From assembly GCA_043736155.1 (NCBI GenBank), contig JAYTDA010000404.1, forward strand, positions 1-28,495: a DNA stretch of 28,495 bases. The letters are read 5' to 3'. Of this stretch, positions 6,720 through 15,630 are shown one piece after another. How positions within the stretch are numbered: the stretch's first letter is position 1; each line of letters opens with the position of its first letter. Below the pieces are notes generated by a model. The model had not been told where the DNA came from. It was given only the letters and a program-made list of their open reading frames with translations, and searched no databases. Source of the stretch: JANNRR01 sp043736155. GTDB taxonomy: Bacteria > Pseudomonadota > Alphaproteobacteria > Rhodobacterales > Rhodobacteraceae. Made by a program: the position numbers and the translations under genes.

Positions 6720-9482
6720 CTATTCGAACGCATAGGCGAAACCGGCGTCGGAGCCGGTCACTGTCACCCGGGTCAAAACCGCACCGTCCAGTTTGCGGTT
6801 CAGCACCTGGCGGCTGAGTTCGGGCAGCAGGGTGTTGGTCAGGATCGCATCGATCATCCGGCCACCGGACTCAATCTCGGTACAACGCGCCTTGATGGTG
6901 GCCATCACACCGTCGCCGATCACCAGTTCGGCACCATGTCCCGCCTCCAGCCGCCGGGCGATGCCGCGCAGCTTTTGGGTGGCGATGGCTTCGATCATCA
7001 GATCCGACAGCGGGTAATAGGGGATCGTCACCACCCGGCCGAGCAGCGCCGCCGGGAACACCTTCAGCAGTGGTGCCCGCAAGGCCGTGGTCAGCACTTC
7101 CAGATCGGCACCGCGCCTGCCATCATCGGTCTGGCGCATGATCTCTTCGGAACCGACATTGGAGGTCAGCAGGATCAGCGTGTTCTTGAAATCGATCCGG
7201 CGGCCCTCGCTGTCATCCATCATGCCCTTGTCGAACACCTGAAAGAAAATCTCGTGCACGTCGGGGTGGGCCTTTTCCACCTCGTCCAGCAGAATGACCG
7301 AATAGGGTCGGCGGCGGACGGCTTCGGTGAGAATCCCGCCTTTGCCATAGCCGACATAGCCGGGGGGGGCACCTTTCAGGGTAGACACCGTGTGCGCCTC
7401 CTGAAACTCGCTCATGTTGATCGAAATCAGGTTCTGTTCGCCGCCATACAGGGTTTCGGCCAAGGCCAAAGCGGTTTCGGTCTTGCCGACTCCGGAAGGG
7501 CCACAGAGCATGAAGACACCAATCGGCTTTTCCGGGGCACCCAATCCGGCGTACGAGGTCTGGATGCGGTTGGCGATCTGGCCCATCGCATGGTCCTGCC
7601 CCACCACCCGGTCCGACAATATCCCCGCCAGTTCCAGCGCGCGTTCGGTCTGGCTGGCCAGCATCCGCCCCATTGGAATCCCGGTCCAGTCCTGCACCAC
7701 CGAGCCGACCGCGTTGCGGTCGACCGAGGGCAGGATCAGCGGGCGTTCGCCCTGCATTTCGGCAAGCGACGCCATGCGGGCCCGCAGGGTGGTCAGCAGG
7801 TCGGCGCGTTCTTCGGGCGACAGCGTCGTGGGCACCGCCTCCATCGCGCCGCCTTCGCTGGCCATGCGGGATTCGGCGGGGGTCTTGGGGTCGGTGACCG
7901 GCGGGTTTTCCGGCGGATCATCGCTTTGATCGCCGGTACTGTCGAGGGCGGCACCGGTCCGGCGCAATTTGGCCCGCAGGTCGAGCACCTCATCGACCAG
8001 CACCTTTTCCGCTTCCCACCGCAGCTTCGCGGCAGCCAGTTCCCCGGCGGCCTTGACCAACCCGGCTTCGACATTGGTCTTGCGGTCGCCGACATCGATG
8101 CCGATGGCTTCTTCGCGCTCGATAATGCCCTGTTCCACTTCCAGCGCCGATTGCCGCCGCTCGATGTCTTCCACCTCCGCCGGGGTGGCATGTTGCGACA
8201 CGGCGACCCGGGCGCAGGAGGTATCGAGCAGGCTGATCGCCTTGTCGGGCAGTTGGCGGCTGGGGATATAGCGGTGCGACAGCGCCACCGCCGCCTCGAT
8301 GGCTTCGTCCAGGATCTCCACCTTGTGGTGCTTTTCCAGCACCCCGGCGATGCCGCGCAGCATCTGCACCGCCGCTTTTTCCGACGGCTCCTCGATCTTG
8401 ACCACCTGAAACCGCCGGGTAAGTGCGGGGTCTTTTTCGATATGTTCCTTGTATTCCGACCAGGTGGTGGCGGCGACGGTGCGCAATTCGCCGCGTGCCA
8501 GCGCCGGTTTCAACAGGTTGGCGGCGTCACCGGTGCCTGCTGACCCGCCTGCCCCGATCAATGTATGGGCTTCGTCGATAAAGAGGATGATCGGCTTTTC
8601 CGACGATTGCACCTCGTCGATCACTGCTTTCAGTCGCTTTTCAAACTCACCCTTGACCGATGCCCCGGCCTGCATCAGCCCGATATCGAGCATATGCAGA
8701 TCCACCGCCTTCAGTTGCGGCGGCACGTCGCCTCGGGCAAGGCGCAGGGCGAAGCCTTCGACCACCGCCGTCTTGCCGACCCCGGCTTCGCCGGTCAGAA
8801 TCGGGTTGTTCTGGCGGCGGCGCATCAGGATGTCGATGATCTGGCGGATTTCGGGGTCACGTCCGATCACCGGGTCGATCTTGCCCGCCCTGGCCCGTTC
8901 AGTCAGGTTGGTGGCATATTGCGCCAGCGCACTTTGGCCACCGGGCCTTTGCTTGGGCTTGTCCTCAGCTGCGGCAGGCTCCCCGCCTTCGACCGATTCG
9001 GCCAGCAGGTCCGCCAGTTGCGCCGAGATCGAGGCGACGTCGATCTTGTCGAACTCCAGCGAAATCTTGAACAGCAGCCCTTCCAGCACCGGTACCTTCA
9101 GCGCGCCGAGCAGCAGATAGGCCGACCGCACCTGATCCTCGCCGAACTCAAGGCTGCCAAAGGTCCAGCCTTCGCGGATCGCGTGAAACACATGGTCGGA
9201 GAAATCGGTGACCGAACTGGCGCCGTGCGGCAGCGCATCAATGGCGCGGATCAGGTCGGCCTGCATCTTTGCAGGGTCGATCCCGGCGGCTTTGCACAGG
9301 ATCTCGAAATCGGAACGCGGGCTGTCGTACAAAGCCTCGATGAAATGCACCAGTTCGATATAGGGATTGCCGCGCCCCTTGGCGGCCTGGCTGGCGGCTG
9401 ACAATGCCTTGAAACACAAAGGGTTCAGTTTGCCGACCAGCTCTTTGCGCTTCATCGTTTCGTTGCTGCCGCGTTGGGCCAT
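6720..9482 (-). CDS. clpV: TssH/ClpV AAA+ ATPase of the T6SS
   Basis: ClpV is the cytoplasmic hexameric AAA+ unfoldase that disassembles contracted TssB-TssC sheath for reuse. The 920-aa product has an N-terminal Clp-N region (KLNPLCFKAL, then GNPYIELVHFIEAL), a first nucleotide-binding domain with Walker A GEAGVGKT (231-238) and Walker B LFIDEAH (about 300-306), a helical middle region, and a second domain with GPSGVGKT (661-668) and VILLDEVEKAH (729-739). An acidic, Pro-rich segment at about 515-550 interrupts the region before the second domain. An upstream GTG at 9491 is possible, but AAGGTG six bases before the ATG at 9482 supports the latter. It is divergent from the kinase gene and followed by the DUF6484 gene. 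Length fits the family. Confidence 0.96.
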   Translation of the reverse strand: MAQRGSNETMKRKELVGKLNPLCFKALSAASQAAKGRGNPYIELVHFIEALYDSPRSDFEILCKAAGIDPAKMQADLIRAIDALPHGASSVTDFSDHVFHAIREGWTFGSLEFGEDQVRSAYLLLGALKVPVLEGLLFKISLEFDKIDVASISAQLADLLAESVEGGEPAAAEDKPKQRPGGQSALAQYATNLTERARAGKIDPVIGRDPEIRQIIDILMRRRQNNPILTGEAGVGKTAVVEGFALRLARGDVPPQLKAVDLHMLDIGLMQAGASVKGEFEKRLKAVIDEVQSSEKPIILFIDEAHTLIGAGGSAGTGDAANLLKPALARGELRTVAATTWSEYKEHIEKDPALTRRFQVVKIEEPSEKAAVQMLRGIAGVLEKHHKVEILDEAIEAAVALSHRYIPSRQLPDKAISLLDTSCARVAVSQHATPAEVEDIERRQSALEVEQGIIEREEAIGIDVGDRKTNVEAGLVKAAGELAAAKLRWEAEKVLVDEVLDLRAKLRRTGAALDSTGDQSDDPPENPPVTDPKTPAESRMASEGGAMEAVPTTLSPEERADLLTTLRARMASLAEMQGERPLILPSVDRNAVGSVVQDWTGIPMGRMLASQTERALELAGILSDRVVGQDHAMGQIANRIQTSYAGLGAPEKPIGVFMLCGPSGVGKTETALALAETLYGGEQNLISINMSEFQEAHTVSTLKGAPPGYVGYGKGGILTEAVRRRPYSVILLDEVEKAHPDVHEIFFQVFDKGMMDDSEGRRIDFKNTLILLTSNVGSEEIMRQTDDGRRGADLEVLTTALRAPLLKVFPAALLGRVVTIPYYPLSDLMIEAIATQKLRGIARRLEAGHGAELVIGDGVMATIKARCTEIESGGRMIDAILTNTLLPELSRQVLNRKLDGAVLTRVTVTGSDAGFAYAFE

Positions 9483-9644
9483 AATGGGCACCTTCAGGTT
9501 ATCTGCGGTTAAATGCCATCACCTGCGCGGACCCACGAAAAAACCAGACAGCCCGCGCCAAATCAGTCTATTCTGCAATTTCAGCGAAAGCGACTGTTTT
9601 GCGCGGCCCGATTGTTCCTGCCTGCCCGACCCCGGAGCGACCCG
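9483..9644. promoter_or_regulatory. Divergent intergenic region between clpV and the kinase gene
   Basis: This 162-base stretch separates two divergently transcribed genes and is relatively A+T-rich in its middle. It must hold the promoter for the clpV-DUF6484 pair and probably the main promoter of the large plus-strand operon. The Shine-Dalgarno AAGGTG for clpV and GGAG (9633-9636) for the kinase lie at its two ends. TATTCT near 9569 could be a plus-strand -10 box, but I find no convincing -35 partner and no sigma54 site. Confidence 0.5.
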
Positions 9645-11768
9645 ATGATTGACCCGCTGCCCAGCGACATTTTCCGCCAAGGCCAGGTGCTGAACAACAC
9701 CTATGAGATCGAAGGATTGCTGGGGCGCGGCGGCACCGGCGAGGTGTACCGGGCCCGCAACAATATCACCGGCCGGGTGGTGGCGATCAAGGGGCTGAGT
9801 ATCCAGTTTTCCGGCAACGATGATTACATCGAACTGGTCAAACGCGAAGAACAGATGCGCGACATCCGCGACGATGCGGTGGTGCGCTATACCGAATGTT
9901 CGCGGTCCGATCAGGGTCAGGTGTTTCTGGTGATGGATTTCATCGACGGCCCGTCGATGAGCGATATCATCCAGACCCGGCGGATGGATCCGAAAGAGCT
10001 GCTGATCGTGGCACACCGGATTGCCGAAGGACTGGTGGCGGCGCATGGCAAAGGCATCGTGCACCGCGATCTGTCACCTGACAATGTGGTGCTGCGCGGC
10101 GGCTCGCCGGAAAAGGCCACCATCATCGATTTCGGCATCGCCAAGGATACCGCCGCCGGGGCGCGCACCATCGTCGGCAACGAATTTGCCGGAAAATACG
10201 AATATGCCGCCCCGGAACAGCTGGATGGCAAGGCAGAAAAGCGGTCGGATTTCTATGCTTTGGGGGCGACGCTGCTGGCCTGTTATCGCGGCCAGATCCC
10301 GTTTTCCGGGTCAACCCCCGGCGAGATCGTGCGGCGCAAGCAGATGCCGCTGGACAGCACCGGCGTGCCGGAACCGCTGAAGGGGCTGGTGGATTGGCTG
10401 ACGGCAGTCGACATGGCACAGCGACCCGCCCGGGCCGAGGATATTCTGGCGCGGATTGATGGCTACCTGCGCCCCATCACCAACCGGCGCGACAAGGCCG
10501 GGGCAGCGCGGACGGTGGCAGCGGGCAAGCCGCCGCCGCGCCGCGCCGGGGTGTGGCTGCTGCTGGTGCCGGTGTTGCTGGCGGGGGCGCTGGCTGCAGC
10601 GTGGTTTGCCGGGCTGTTTGAGCGCTTTCTGCTGCCGCCGTTGCCCACCGCTTCGCCCTATGGGCTCAGCGCCGCTGTGAGCGAAGGTGGAACTGCCACG
10701 CTGTCCGGCCATGCGCCGGATGCCGAAACCGCCGCGATGCTGGCGCAGGCTTTCGCCACTGTCTCCGGCCAGACCCCACCCGCCGATGCCCTGACCCTGG
10801 CACAGGGGATGCCTGCGCCTGCCTGGGCCACCGACGCCGCTGGGTTGCTGGCGGCGGTGACCGGCCTGGCCGATTGGCGGGTTGAGATCAGCGACCAGAC
10901 GGCGACGGTCGAGGGCCTCGCAGCCACCCGCGATGGCGCAAAGGCGGTGGCAGCGGCGATCCGCGACTGGATCGCCACGTCGGCAATTACCCCCACCCTG
11001 TCGATTGCCGTCGGCCCGCGCCTGTTGCCGGTTGAACAGGTTGCCGACATCGCCGCCCCTTTTGCCACCTGCGGCCCGCTGTCGCAAACCAAGGCCCCGG
11101 GGGAATCCTACGTCTTGGGTGACACCATTGCGCTGGCCGGGACAATTGCCAGCCCAAAAGACGGCGGCGCGCTGCAGGCCGCGATGGAGGCGGCGGCAGG
11201 CGACCGCAAGGTGCGGATCGATGCGATTGCCCTGAATGAGGTGCTGTGCGCGGTGCACCGGGTGCTGCCAGCGGTGCCCGCCAACGGCCAGTCGGTCTGG
11301 ATGGGCTATGGCGACACCGGCAAGATCAACCCCTCGGGCGTGTTTCACGTTGGCGACAACCCGATTGTCGAGGTGCAGCTGCCCGCCACCGTGACCGACG
11401 GTTTCCTGTGGGTGGTGCTGATCAATGACACCGGCGGCAATGTATTCAACCTGTTGCCGAACCGCGCCCAGGAAGATCATGCGATAGCCAACATTGGCAC
11501 CCTGGCCGATGGCATCCGCCGGGTGCGGGTGATCCATTCCATCGCCGATTTCAAGGCGGACCCGGACAAGATCGCCTTTACCGTCACCCCCGACGATGTC
11601 GGCCGCGCCGAAATCATTGCGATTGTCACGAAAACGCCGCTGTTTGGCGTCCGGCGGCCCAGAGATGAAAGTGTGGCCTCGTTTGCCGAGGCCCTGGATG
11701 CGATTGCCCGGGAAGAGCCGGAAAACATCCTGTCAATTGCCACCAGACTACTGGATTCCCGACCTTGA
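9645..11768 (+). CDS. Membrane-anchored Ser/Thr protein kinase (PpkA/StkA type) of the T6SS
   Basis: This 707-aa product is the likely sensor kinase of the threonine-phosphorylation pathway that activates T6SS through an FHA protein. Residues 20-275 form a Hanks-type kinase: glycine loop GRGGTGEVY (27-35), VAIK with K49, HRDLSPDN (140-147) with catalytic D142, DFG (162-164) and APEQ (189-192). The usual Lys of HRDLKPxN is Ser. One transmembrane helix lies at about 302-322. The C-terminal part would be periplasmic: a BON/OmpA-like region (about 335-560) and a DUF4384-like domain near the end (about 560-690). The ATG at 9645 has GGAG eight bases upstream; a longer frame back to 9513 has no kinase-like sequence. 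No PP2C-type phosphatase gene is in the window. Confidence 0.92.
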   Translation: MIDPLPSDIFRQGQVLNNTYEIEGLLGRGGTGEVYRARNNITGRVVAIKGLSIQFSGNDDYIELVKREEQMRDIRDDAVVRYTECSRSDQGQVFLVMDFIDGPSMSDIIQTRRMDPKELLIVAHRIAEGLVAAHGKGIVHRDLSPDNVVLRGGSPEKATIIDFGIAKDTAAGARTIVGNEFAGKYEYAAPEQLDGKAEKRSDFYALGATLLACYRGQIPFSGSTPGEIVRRKQMPLDSTGVPEPLKGLVDWLTAVDMAQRPARAEDILARIDGYLRPITNRRDKAGAARTVAAGKPPPRRAGVWLLLVPVLLAGALAAAWFAGLFERFLLPPLPTASPYGLSAAVSEGGTATLSGHAPDAETAAMLAQAFATVSGQTPPADALTLAQGMPAPAWATDAAGLLAAVTGLADWRVEISDQTATVEGLAATRDGAKAVAAAIRDWIATSAITPTLSIAVGPRLLPVEQVADIAAPFATCGPLSQTKAPGESYVLGDTIALAGTIASPKDGGALQAAMEAAAGDRKVRIDAIALNEVLCAVHRVLPAVPANGQSVWMGYGDTGKINPSGVFHVGDNPIVEVQLPATVTDGFLWVVLINDTGGNVFNLLPNRAQEDHAIANIGTLADGIRRVRVIHSIADFKADPDKIAFTVTPDDVGRAEIIAIVTKTPLFGVRRPRDESVASFAEALDAIAREEPENILSIATRLLDSRP

Positions 11769-11859
11769 CTTTGTAGGCCAAGCTGCAAGACTCCGGGATA
11801 AATTCGGGTCACTTTGTTGTGTGCAAACAGGTTTTCAAACAAGGGACGGTGGTCCGCTG

Positions 11860-12993
11860 ATGGAACTTTCAAGCTTCATGACACCGCTGGAAGGGGGCAA
11901 CCCCTCGGGTGCAGAGCTTCGAAATGACCCGCGGTTTCACGCCATTGAACGGCTGATCGAACCGGCAACCCGGGCGCAGCGACTGGCAAACATTGCCAGT
12001 GGCGGCGTAGGAACCGTGACGGTGGACTGGGCCGCTGCACTGGACCTGGGTGCCGGGCTGGCGGCATCCGGGCGGGATCTGCGGCTGTTGGTGATGATGG
12101 TGCGGGCGCTGGCCAATTCTGACGGTTTTGCCGGATTTGCAGACGGGCTGGCGCTGCTGACCGGCACCGTCGGGCAATTCTGGGACTCGGTTCACCCCGA
12201 ACTGCGCCCCGGCCCTTCGGTGAAAGAGGCGGCACAGCGCCGCACCAACGCCCTGCAGCAAATGCAGAACCCCGATACCGGCGTTCTCGGCGATCTGGAA
12301 TTTGCCATCATCTTCAGCCCGCGTGGTCTGCCGGTGGTCACCGGCAGCGATCTGGCGGTCACGGCGGTCAATTCCACCGCCTATGTCACCGAGGCGTTCA
12401 GCGGCATCGGTGTCAAGGAAGTGGCCGAGGCCACGGCAGCACATGAGGCGCGGACCCAGCGGGTGACCACCGCCCTGCGCGATCAGGCCGACAAGCAGGC
12501 CGACCGGATGGCGGAGGTGCGGGCCGCAGTGGCGCTGTGCCGCACCCGGCTGGCCGAGCTGGAAGCCGCGCTGACCGAACGGATCGGTGAGAACGGGGTC
12601 CGGTTCAGCTTTGCCGATATCGACAGGTTTCTGACCCGGGTGTCCGAGACTCTGGGGTCGTTTCAGGGCGCAAGCGCCGAAAGCGGGGTTGCCATGTCTG
12701 TCTCTGCCACCGCATCGGGCCCCGGCGCATCCGGCACGACCGCAGCCTTTGCCCCTGCCGCCGCCCTGCCCGGTCAGGTCAACAGCCGCGCCGATGTCGA
12801 AAAGCTGCTGGGGCTGATCATCGACTATTACGACCGCACCGAGCCTTCATCTCCGATCCCGCACCTGGCCAAGCGGATGAAAAAGATGGTGCCGATGAAT
12901 TTTTTGCAATTGATGGAAGAACTCGCCCCCAGCGGCATGAAGGAATTCAAGACCGTTGCCGGTGTTGCTGAAGACAAGAAACCGGCGGGCTGA
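11860..12993 (+). CDS. tssA: TssA, T6SS assembly/cap protein (ImpA family)
   Basis: TssA proteins coordinate baseplate docking and sheath/tube polymerisation. This 377-aa product begins MELSSFMTPLEGGNPSG and contains an ImpA N-terminal type region (residues about 8-190, including VDWAAALDLGAGL and VGQFWDSVHPELRP). A helical, coiled-coil-prone middle (about 185-250) follows, then an Ala/Ser-rich linker and a C-terminal helical region with DVEKLLGLIIDYYDRTEPSSPIPHL cut by short loops. It is a short TssA. The ATG at 11860 was chosen because the conserved N-terminus starts there; the open frame further upstream overlaps the kinase gene out of frame. A weak AAGGGA lies 13 bases upstream. The 91-base gap after the kinase gene may contain a secondary promoter, but no clear elements are visible. 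Confidence 0.9.
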   Translation: MELSSFMTPLEGGNPSGAELRNDPRFHAIERLIEPATRAQRLANIASGGVGTVTVDWAAALDLGAGLAASGRDLRLLVMMVRALANSDGFAGFADGLALLTGTVGQFWDSVHPELRPGPSVKEAAQRRTNALQQMQNPDTGVLGDLEFAIIFSPRGLPVVTGSDLAVTAVNSTAYVTEAFSGIGVKEVAEATAAHEARTQRVTTALRDQADKQADRMAEVRAAVALCRTRLAELEAALTERIGENGVRFSFADIDRFLTRVSETLGSFQGASAESGVAMSVSATASGPGASGTTAAFAPAAALPGQVNSRADVEKLLGLIIDYYDRTEPSSPIPHLAKRMKKMVPMNFLQLMEELAPSGMKEFKTVAGVAEDKKPAG

Positions 12994-13045
12994 CCCCGTC
13001 GCCAGAACCGTGACAGGCCAGAAACGTGACAGAAAGGATAAGAAG

Positions 13046-13567
13046 ATGAGCGAAAGCAAATCCAAGGTCATCGAGCGCAATCGCGCCCCCCGGGTGCAGA
13101 TTTCCTATGATGTCGAACATTACGGCAGCCCCACCACCATCGAGCTGCCCTTTGTCATGGGGGTGATGGCGGATCTGGCCGGCAAATCCGAATCCCGCGA
13201 GGCGATGAAAGCCCCCGCCGACCGCACCTTTGTCGAGGTCGATGCCGGTCGGTTCGGCAAGTTCATGGAGGCGCTGGCCCCCCGGGTCAAGGCGCGGGTG
13301 CCCAACAAGCTGCCCGGCAAGGAGGGTGCCACCGATGAAGAGATGTTTGTCGATCTGTCGTTCAAGAACATGGGTGAATTTGCCCCCGACAAGATCGCGG
13401 AACAGGTGCCCGCGCTGGCCGAACTGTTGAAAATGCGCCGCCAGCTGGAAGAGCTGCTGGGCTACATGGATGGCAAGGTCAATGCTGAAAAGCGGATTGC
13501 CCAATTGCTGCAAAACGAACCTTTGTTGGCGCAGGTCGCTGACGAAGCGATGAAAAAGGGAGAATAG
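13046..13567 (+). CDS. tssB: TssB, small sheath subunit (VipA family)
   Basis: TssB pairs with TssC to build the contractile cytoplasmic sheath around the Hcp tube. The 173-aa product is of standard length and shows the family pattern: NRAPRVQISYDVE near the N-terminus, ELPFVMGVMADLAG, then a helical C-terminus with LLKMRRQLEELLGYMDG. The frame runs upstream to 12956, but that overlaps tssA and is not TssB-like; the ATG at 13046 follows an AAAGGA-type ribosome site about eight bases away. The gene lies 52 bases after tssA and 2 bases before tssC. Confidence 0.96.
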   Translation: MSESKSKVIERNRAPRVQISYDVEHYGSPTTIELPFVMGVMADLAGKSESREAMKAPADRTFVEVDAGRFGKFMEALAPRVKARVPNKLPGKEGATDEEMFVDLSFKNMGEFAPDKIAEQVPALAELLKMRRQLEELLGYMDGKVNAEKRIAQLLQNEPLLAQVADEAMKKGE

Positions 13568-13569
13568 GC

Positions 13570-15081
13570 ATGGCGGAAGAACAAAAGGCTGGCGCCGCAG
13601 GTGCAGCCGAAGCGCAAACCATCGATCTGGGCGAGTTTTCCGACCTGCTGGAAAAGGATTTCCGCGTCAAGGAAGACGAAGGCGCCAAATTGCAGGCGCT
13701 GGTGCAGAACCTTGCCCTTGCCGCAACCGAGCGGTCGGGTACGGCGACGATTTCAGGCAATGCTGTCAAGTCGATCAAAAGCCTGATCGCCGGGATCGAT
13801 TCATTGCTGACGACGCAGATGAATGAAATCATGCATTGCAAGGAACTGCGCGACATCGAAGGAACGTGGCGGGGCCTGCATTATCTGGTCAACAACACCG
13901 AAACCGACCAGAAGCTGAAGATTCGCGTCATCAACATCACCAAGGATCAACTGGCCGACCAGCTGGAGGATTTCGAGGGCCAGATGTGGGATCAGGCACC
14001 GGCGTTCCGCAAGCTTTATACCGAAGAATATTCGATGTTCGGCGGCGAGCCTTACGGTGCCATCATCGGTGCCTATGAATTCAGCCATCATCCGCGTGAT
14101 GTCGGGCTGCTGCGCAACATGTCGGGCATCTGCGCCTCGGCCCACGCGCCGTTCATCTGTGCCGCTGCACCGCAACTCTTTCGGATGGAAAGCTGGCAGG
14201 AACTGCCGAACCCGCAAGACCTGCAACAGATCGTGTCATCGCCCGATTATGCCAGCTGGCAAAGTTTGCGCGAAAGCGAGGATGCCCGCTATATCGGCCT
14301 GACCATGCCGCGCGTGCTGGCGCGGCTGCCCTATGGCGCATCCACCATCCCGGTCAAGGGGTTTGCCTTTGAAGAACAGATGGATGGCAAGCACGACCAT
14401 TACGTCTGGATGAATGCCGCCTTTGCCATGGGGGTCAACATCAACCGCAGCCACAAGCTGTATGGCTGGGGCACCCAGATCAGGGGCGTTGAATCCGGCG
14501 GCACCGTGGTCAATCTGCCGGTGCATTCTTTCCCCACCGACGATGGTTCGGTGGCGATGAAATGCCCGACCGAGATTGCGATTGACGACCGCCGCGAGGC
14601 CGAACTGGCCAAGCTGGGGATGATGCCGATCCTGCACCGCAAGAACACCGACCTTGCCGCCTTTATCGGGGCGCATTCCCTGCAGGATGATGAAACAAGG
14701 GCCGGCAAACTGGTGGACCCGGATGCCCAGGCCAATGAACGGCTCAGCGCCAACCTGCCCTATCTGTTCCCGGTTTGCCGCTTTGCCCATTATCTGAAGG
14801 CGATGGCGCGCGACAAGGTCGGTACCTTCAAGGAGCGTGCCGACATGCAGAAGTGGCTGTCGGAATGGATCAACCGCTATGTGCTGGCCAACCCCAGCAT
14901 GGCGGATGACAAGGCCAAGGCCAAGCGACCGCTGGCCAAGGCAGAGGTACAGGTGGATTCGGTCGAAGGCCGTCCGGGCTACTATGCCGCCCGGTTCTAT
15001 CTGCGCCCGCATTACCAACTGGAGGGGATCAACGCCAGCCTGCGGCTGGTGTCGGAGCTGCCCTCTGTCAAGAACGCATGA
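13570..15081 (+). CDS. tssC: TssC, large sheath subunit (VipB family)
   Basis: TssC is the large sheath protein whose contraction propels the Hcp-VgrG spike. The 503-aa product has the expected length and conserved stretches: the RDIEGTWRGLHYLV segment, EEYSMFGGEPYGAIIGAYEF, the GFAFEEQ region, and a C-terminal ARFYLRPHYQLEG strand. Start ATG 13570 has GGGAG just upstream and follows the tssB stop by 2 bases, so stoichiometric co-expression with TssB is expected. There is no sign of truncation or frameshift. Confidence 0.97.
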   Translation: MAEEQKAGAAGAAEAQTIDLGEFSDLLEKDFRVKEDEGAKLQALVQNLALAATERSGTATISGNAVKSIKSLIAGIDSLLTTQMNEIMHCKELRDIEGTWRGLHYLVNNTETDQKLKIRVINITKDQLADQLEDFEGQMWDQAPAFRKLYTEEYSMFGGEPYGAIIGAYEFSHHPRDVGLLRNMSGICASAHAPFICAAAPQLFRMESWQELPNPQDLQQIVSSPDYASWQSLRESEDARYIGLTMPRVLARLPYGASTIPVKGFAFEEQMDGKHDHYVWMNAAFAMGVNINRSHKLYGWGTQIRGVESGGTVVNLPVHSFPTDDGSVAMKCPTEIAIDDRREAELAKLGMMPILHRKNTDLAAFIGAHSLQDDETRAGKLVDPDAQANERLSANLPYLFPVCRFAHYLKAMARDKVGTFKERADMQKWLSEWINRYVLANPSMADDKAKAKRPLAKAEVQVDSVEGRPGYYAARFYLRPHYQLEGINASLRLVSELPSVKNA

Positions 15082-15123
15082 GTTTAACCTGCCTCTCTCT
15101 ATCAACCCAAAAGGAGTTCAATC

Positions 15124-15600
15124 ATGGCTGCGGGAATTTTCATCGATCTGGGTAACGGCATCAAAGGTGAAAGTGTTCAGAAAGGCTTCGAAGACCATAT
15201 TGCGGCAAGCTCGGTGCAATGGGGCGTTGGCCGCGGCGTCAGCAGCTTTACCAATGGCGTGCGTGAAACCAGTTCGCCCTCGTTCAGCGAAGTGGTCTTT
15301 ACCAAGACGCTGGATATCTCGTCCAACGACATCGCCGTGGCCGCGACCAAGGGCAAAGCACTGGAAGCCGTCAAGATCAGCTTTCGCAAGGATGACGGCG
15401 ACGAAGGCTTCGTGTATCTGGTCTATGATCTGACCGACGTCTATATTTCGGGCTACAGCGTGTCGTCGGGCGGCGATCAACCGTCGGAAAGCGTCAGCCT
15501 GAACTACCGCACCATCAAGGCAACCTACAAAAAACTGGCCAATTCCCATGCCGGCGATGGCGAGAACGAGTTCGAATACGACATCTCTGCCCAGGTCTGA
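15124..15600 (+). CDS. hcp: Hcp/TssD, inner tube protein
   Basis: Hcp forms hexameric rings that stack into the tube expelled by sheath contraction, and it can also carry small effectors. The 158-aa product has the normal Hcp length and pattern: FIDLGNGIKGES at the N-terminus, then a HIAASSVQWGVGRGV strand, the SSPSFSEVVFTKTLD segment and a final beta strand ending EFEYDISAQV. There is no C-terminal toxin extension. An excellent AAAAGGAG ribosome site lies seven bases before the ATG, fitting a highly expressed protein. It is in the usual place after tssC, with a 42-base gap that shows no clear hairpin. Confidence 0.97.
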   Translation: MAAGIFIDLGNGIKGESVQKGFEDHIAASSVQWGVGRGVSSFTNGVRETSSPSFSEVVFTKTLDISSNDIAVAATKGKALEAVKISFRKDDGDEGFVYLVYDLTDVYISGYSVSSGGDQPSESVSLNYRTIKATYKKLANSHAGDGENEFEYDISAQV

Positions 15601-15630
15601 CGCGCCGTTTGCCCAAGAAAGGCCGGAACC

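Noticed and set aside
6225..8543. Plus-strand open frame of 772 codons across the clpV region
   Set aside because: Its translation is His/Gln/Arg-rich low-complexity sequence antisense to clpV, which has all its AAA+ motifs on the minus strand.
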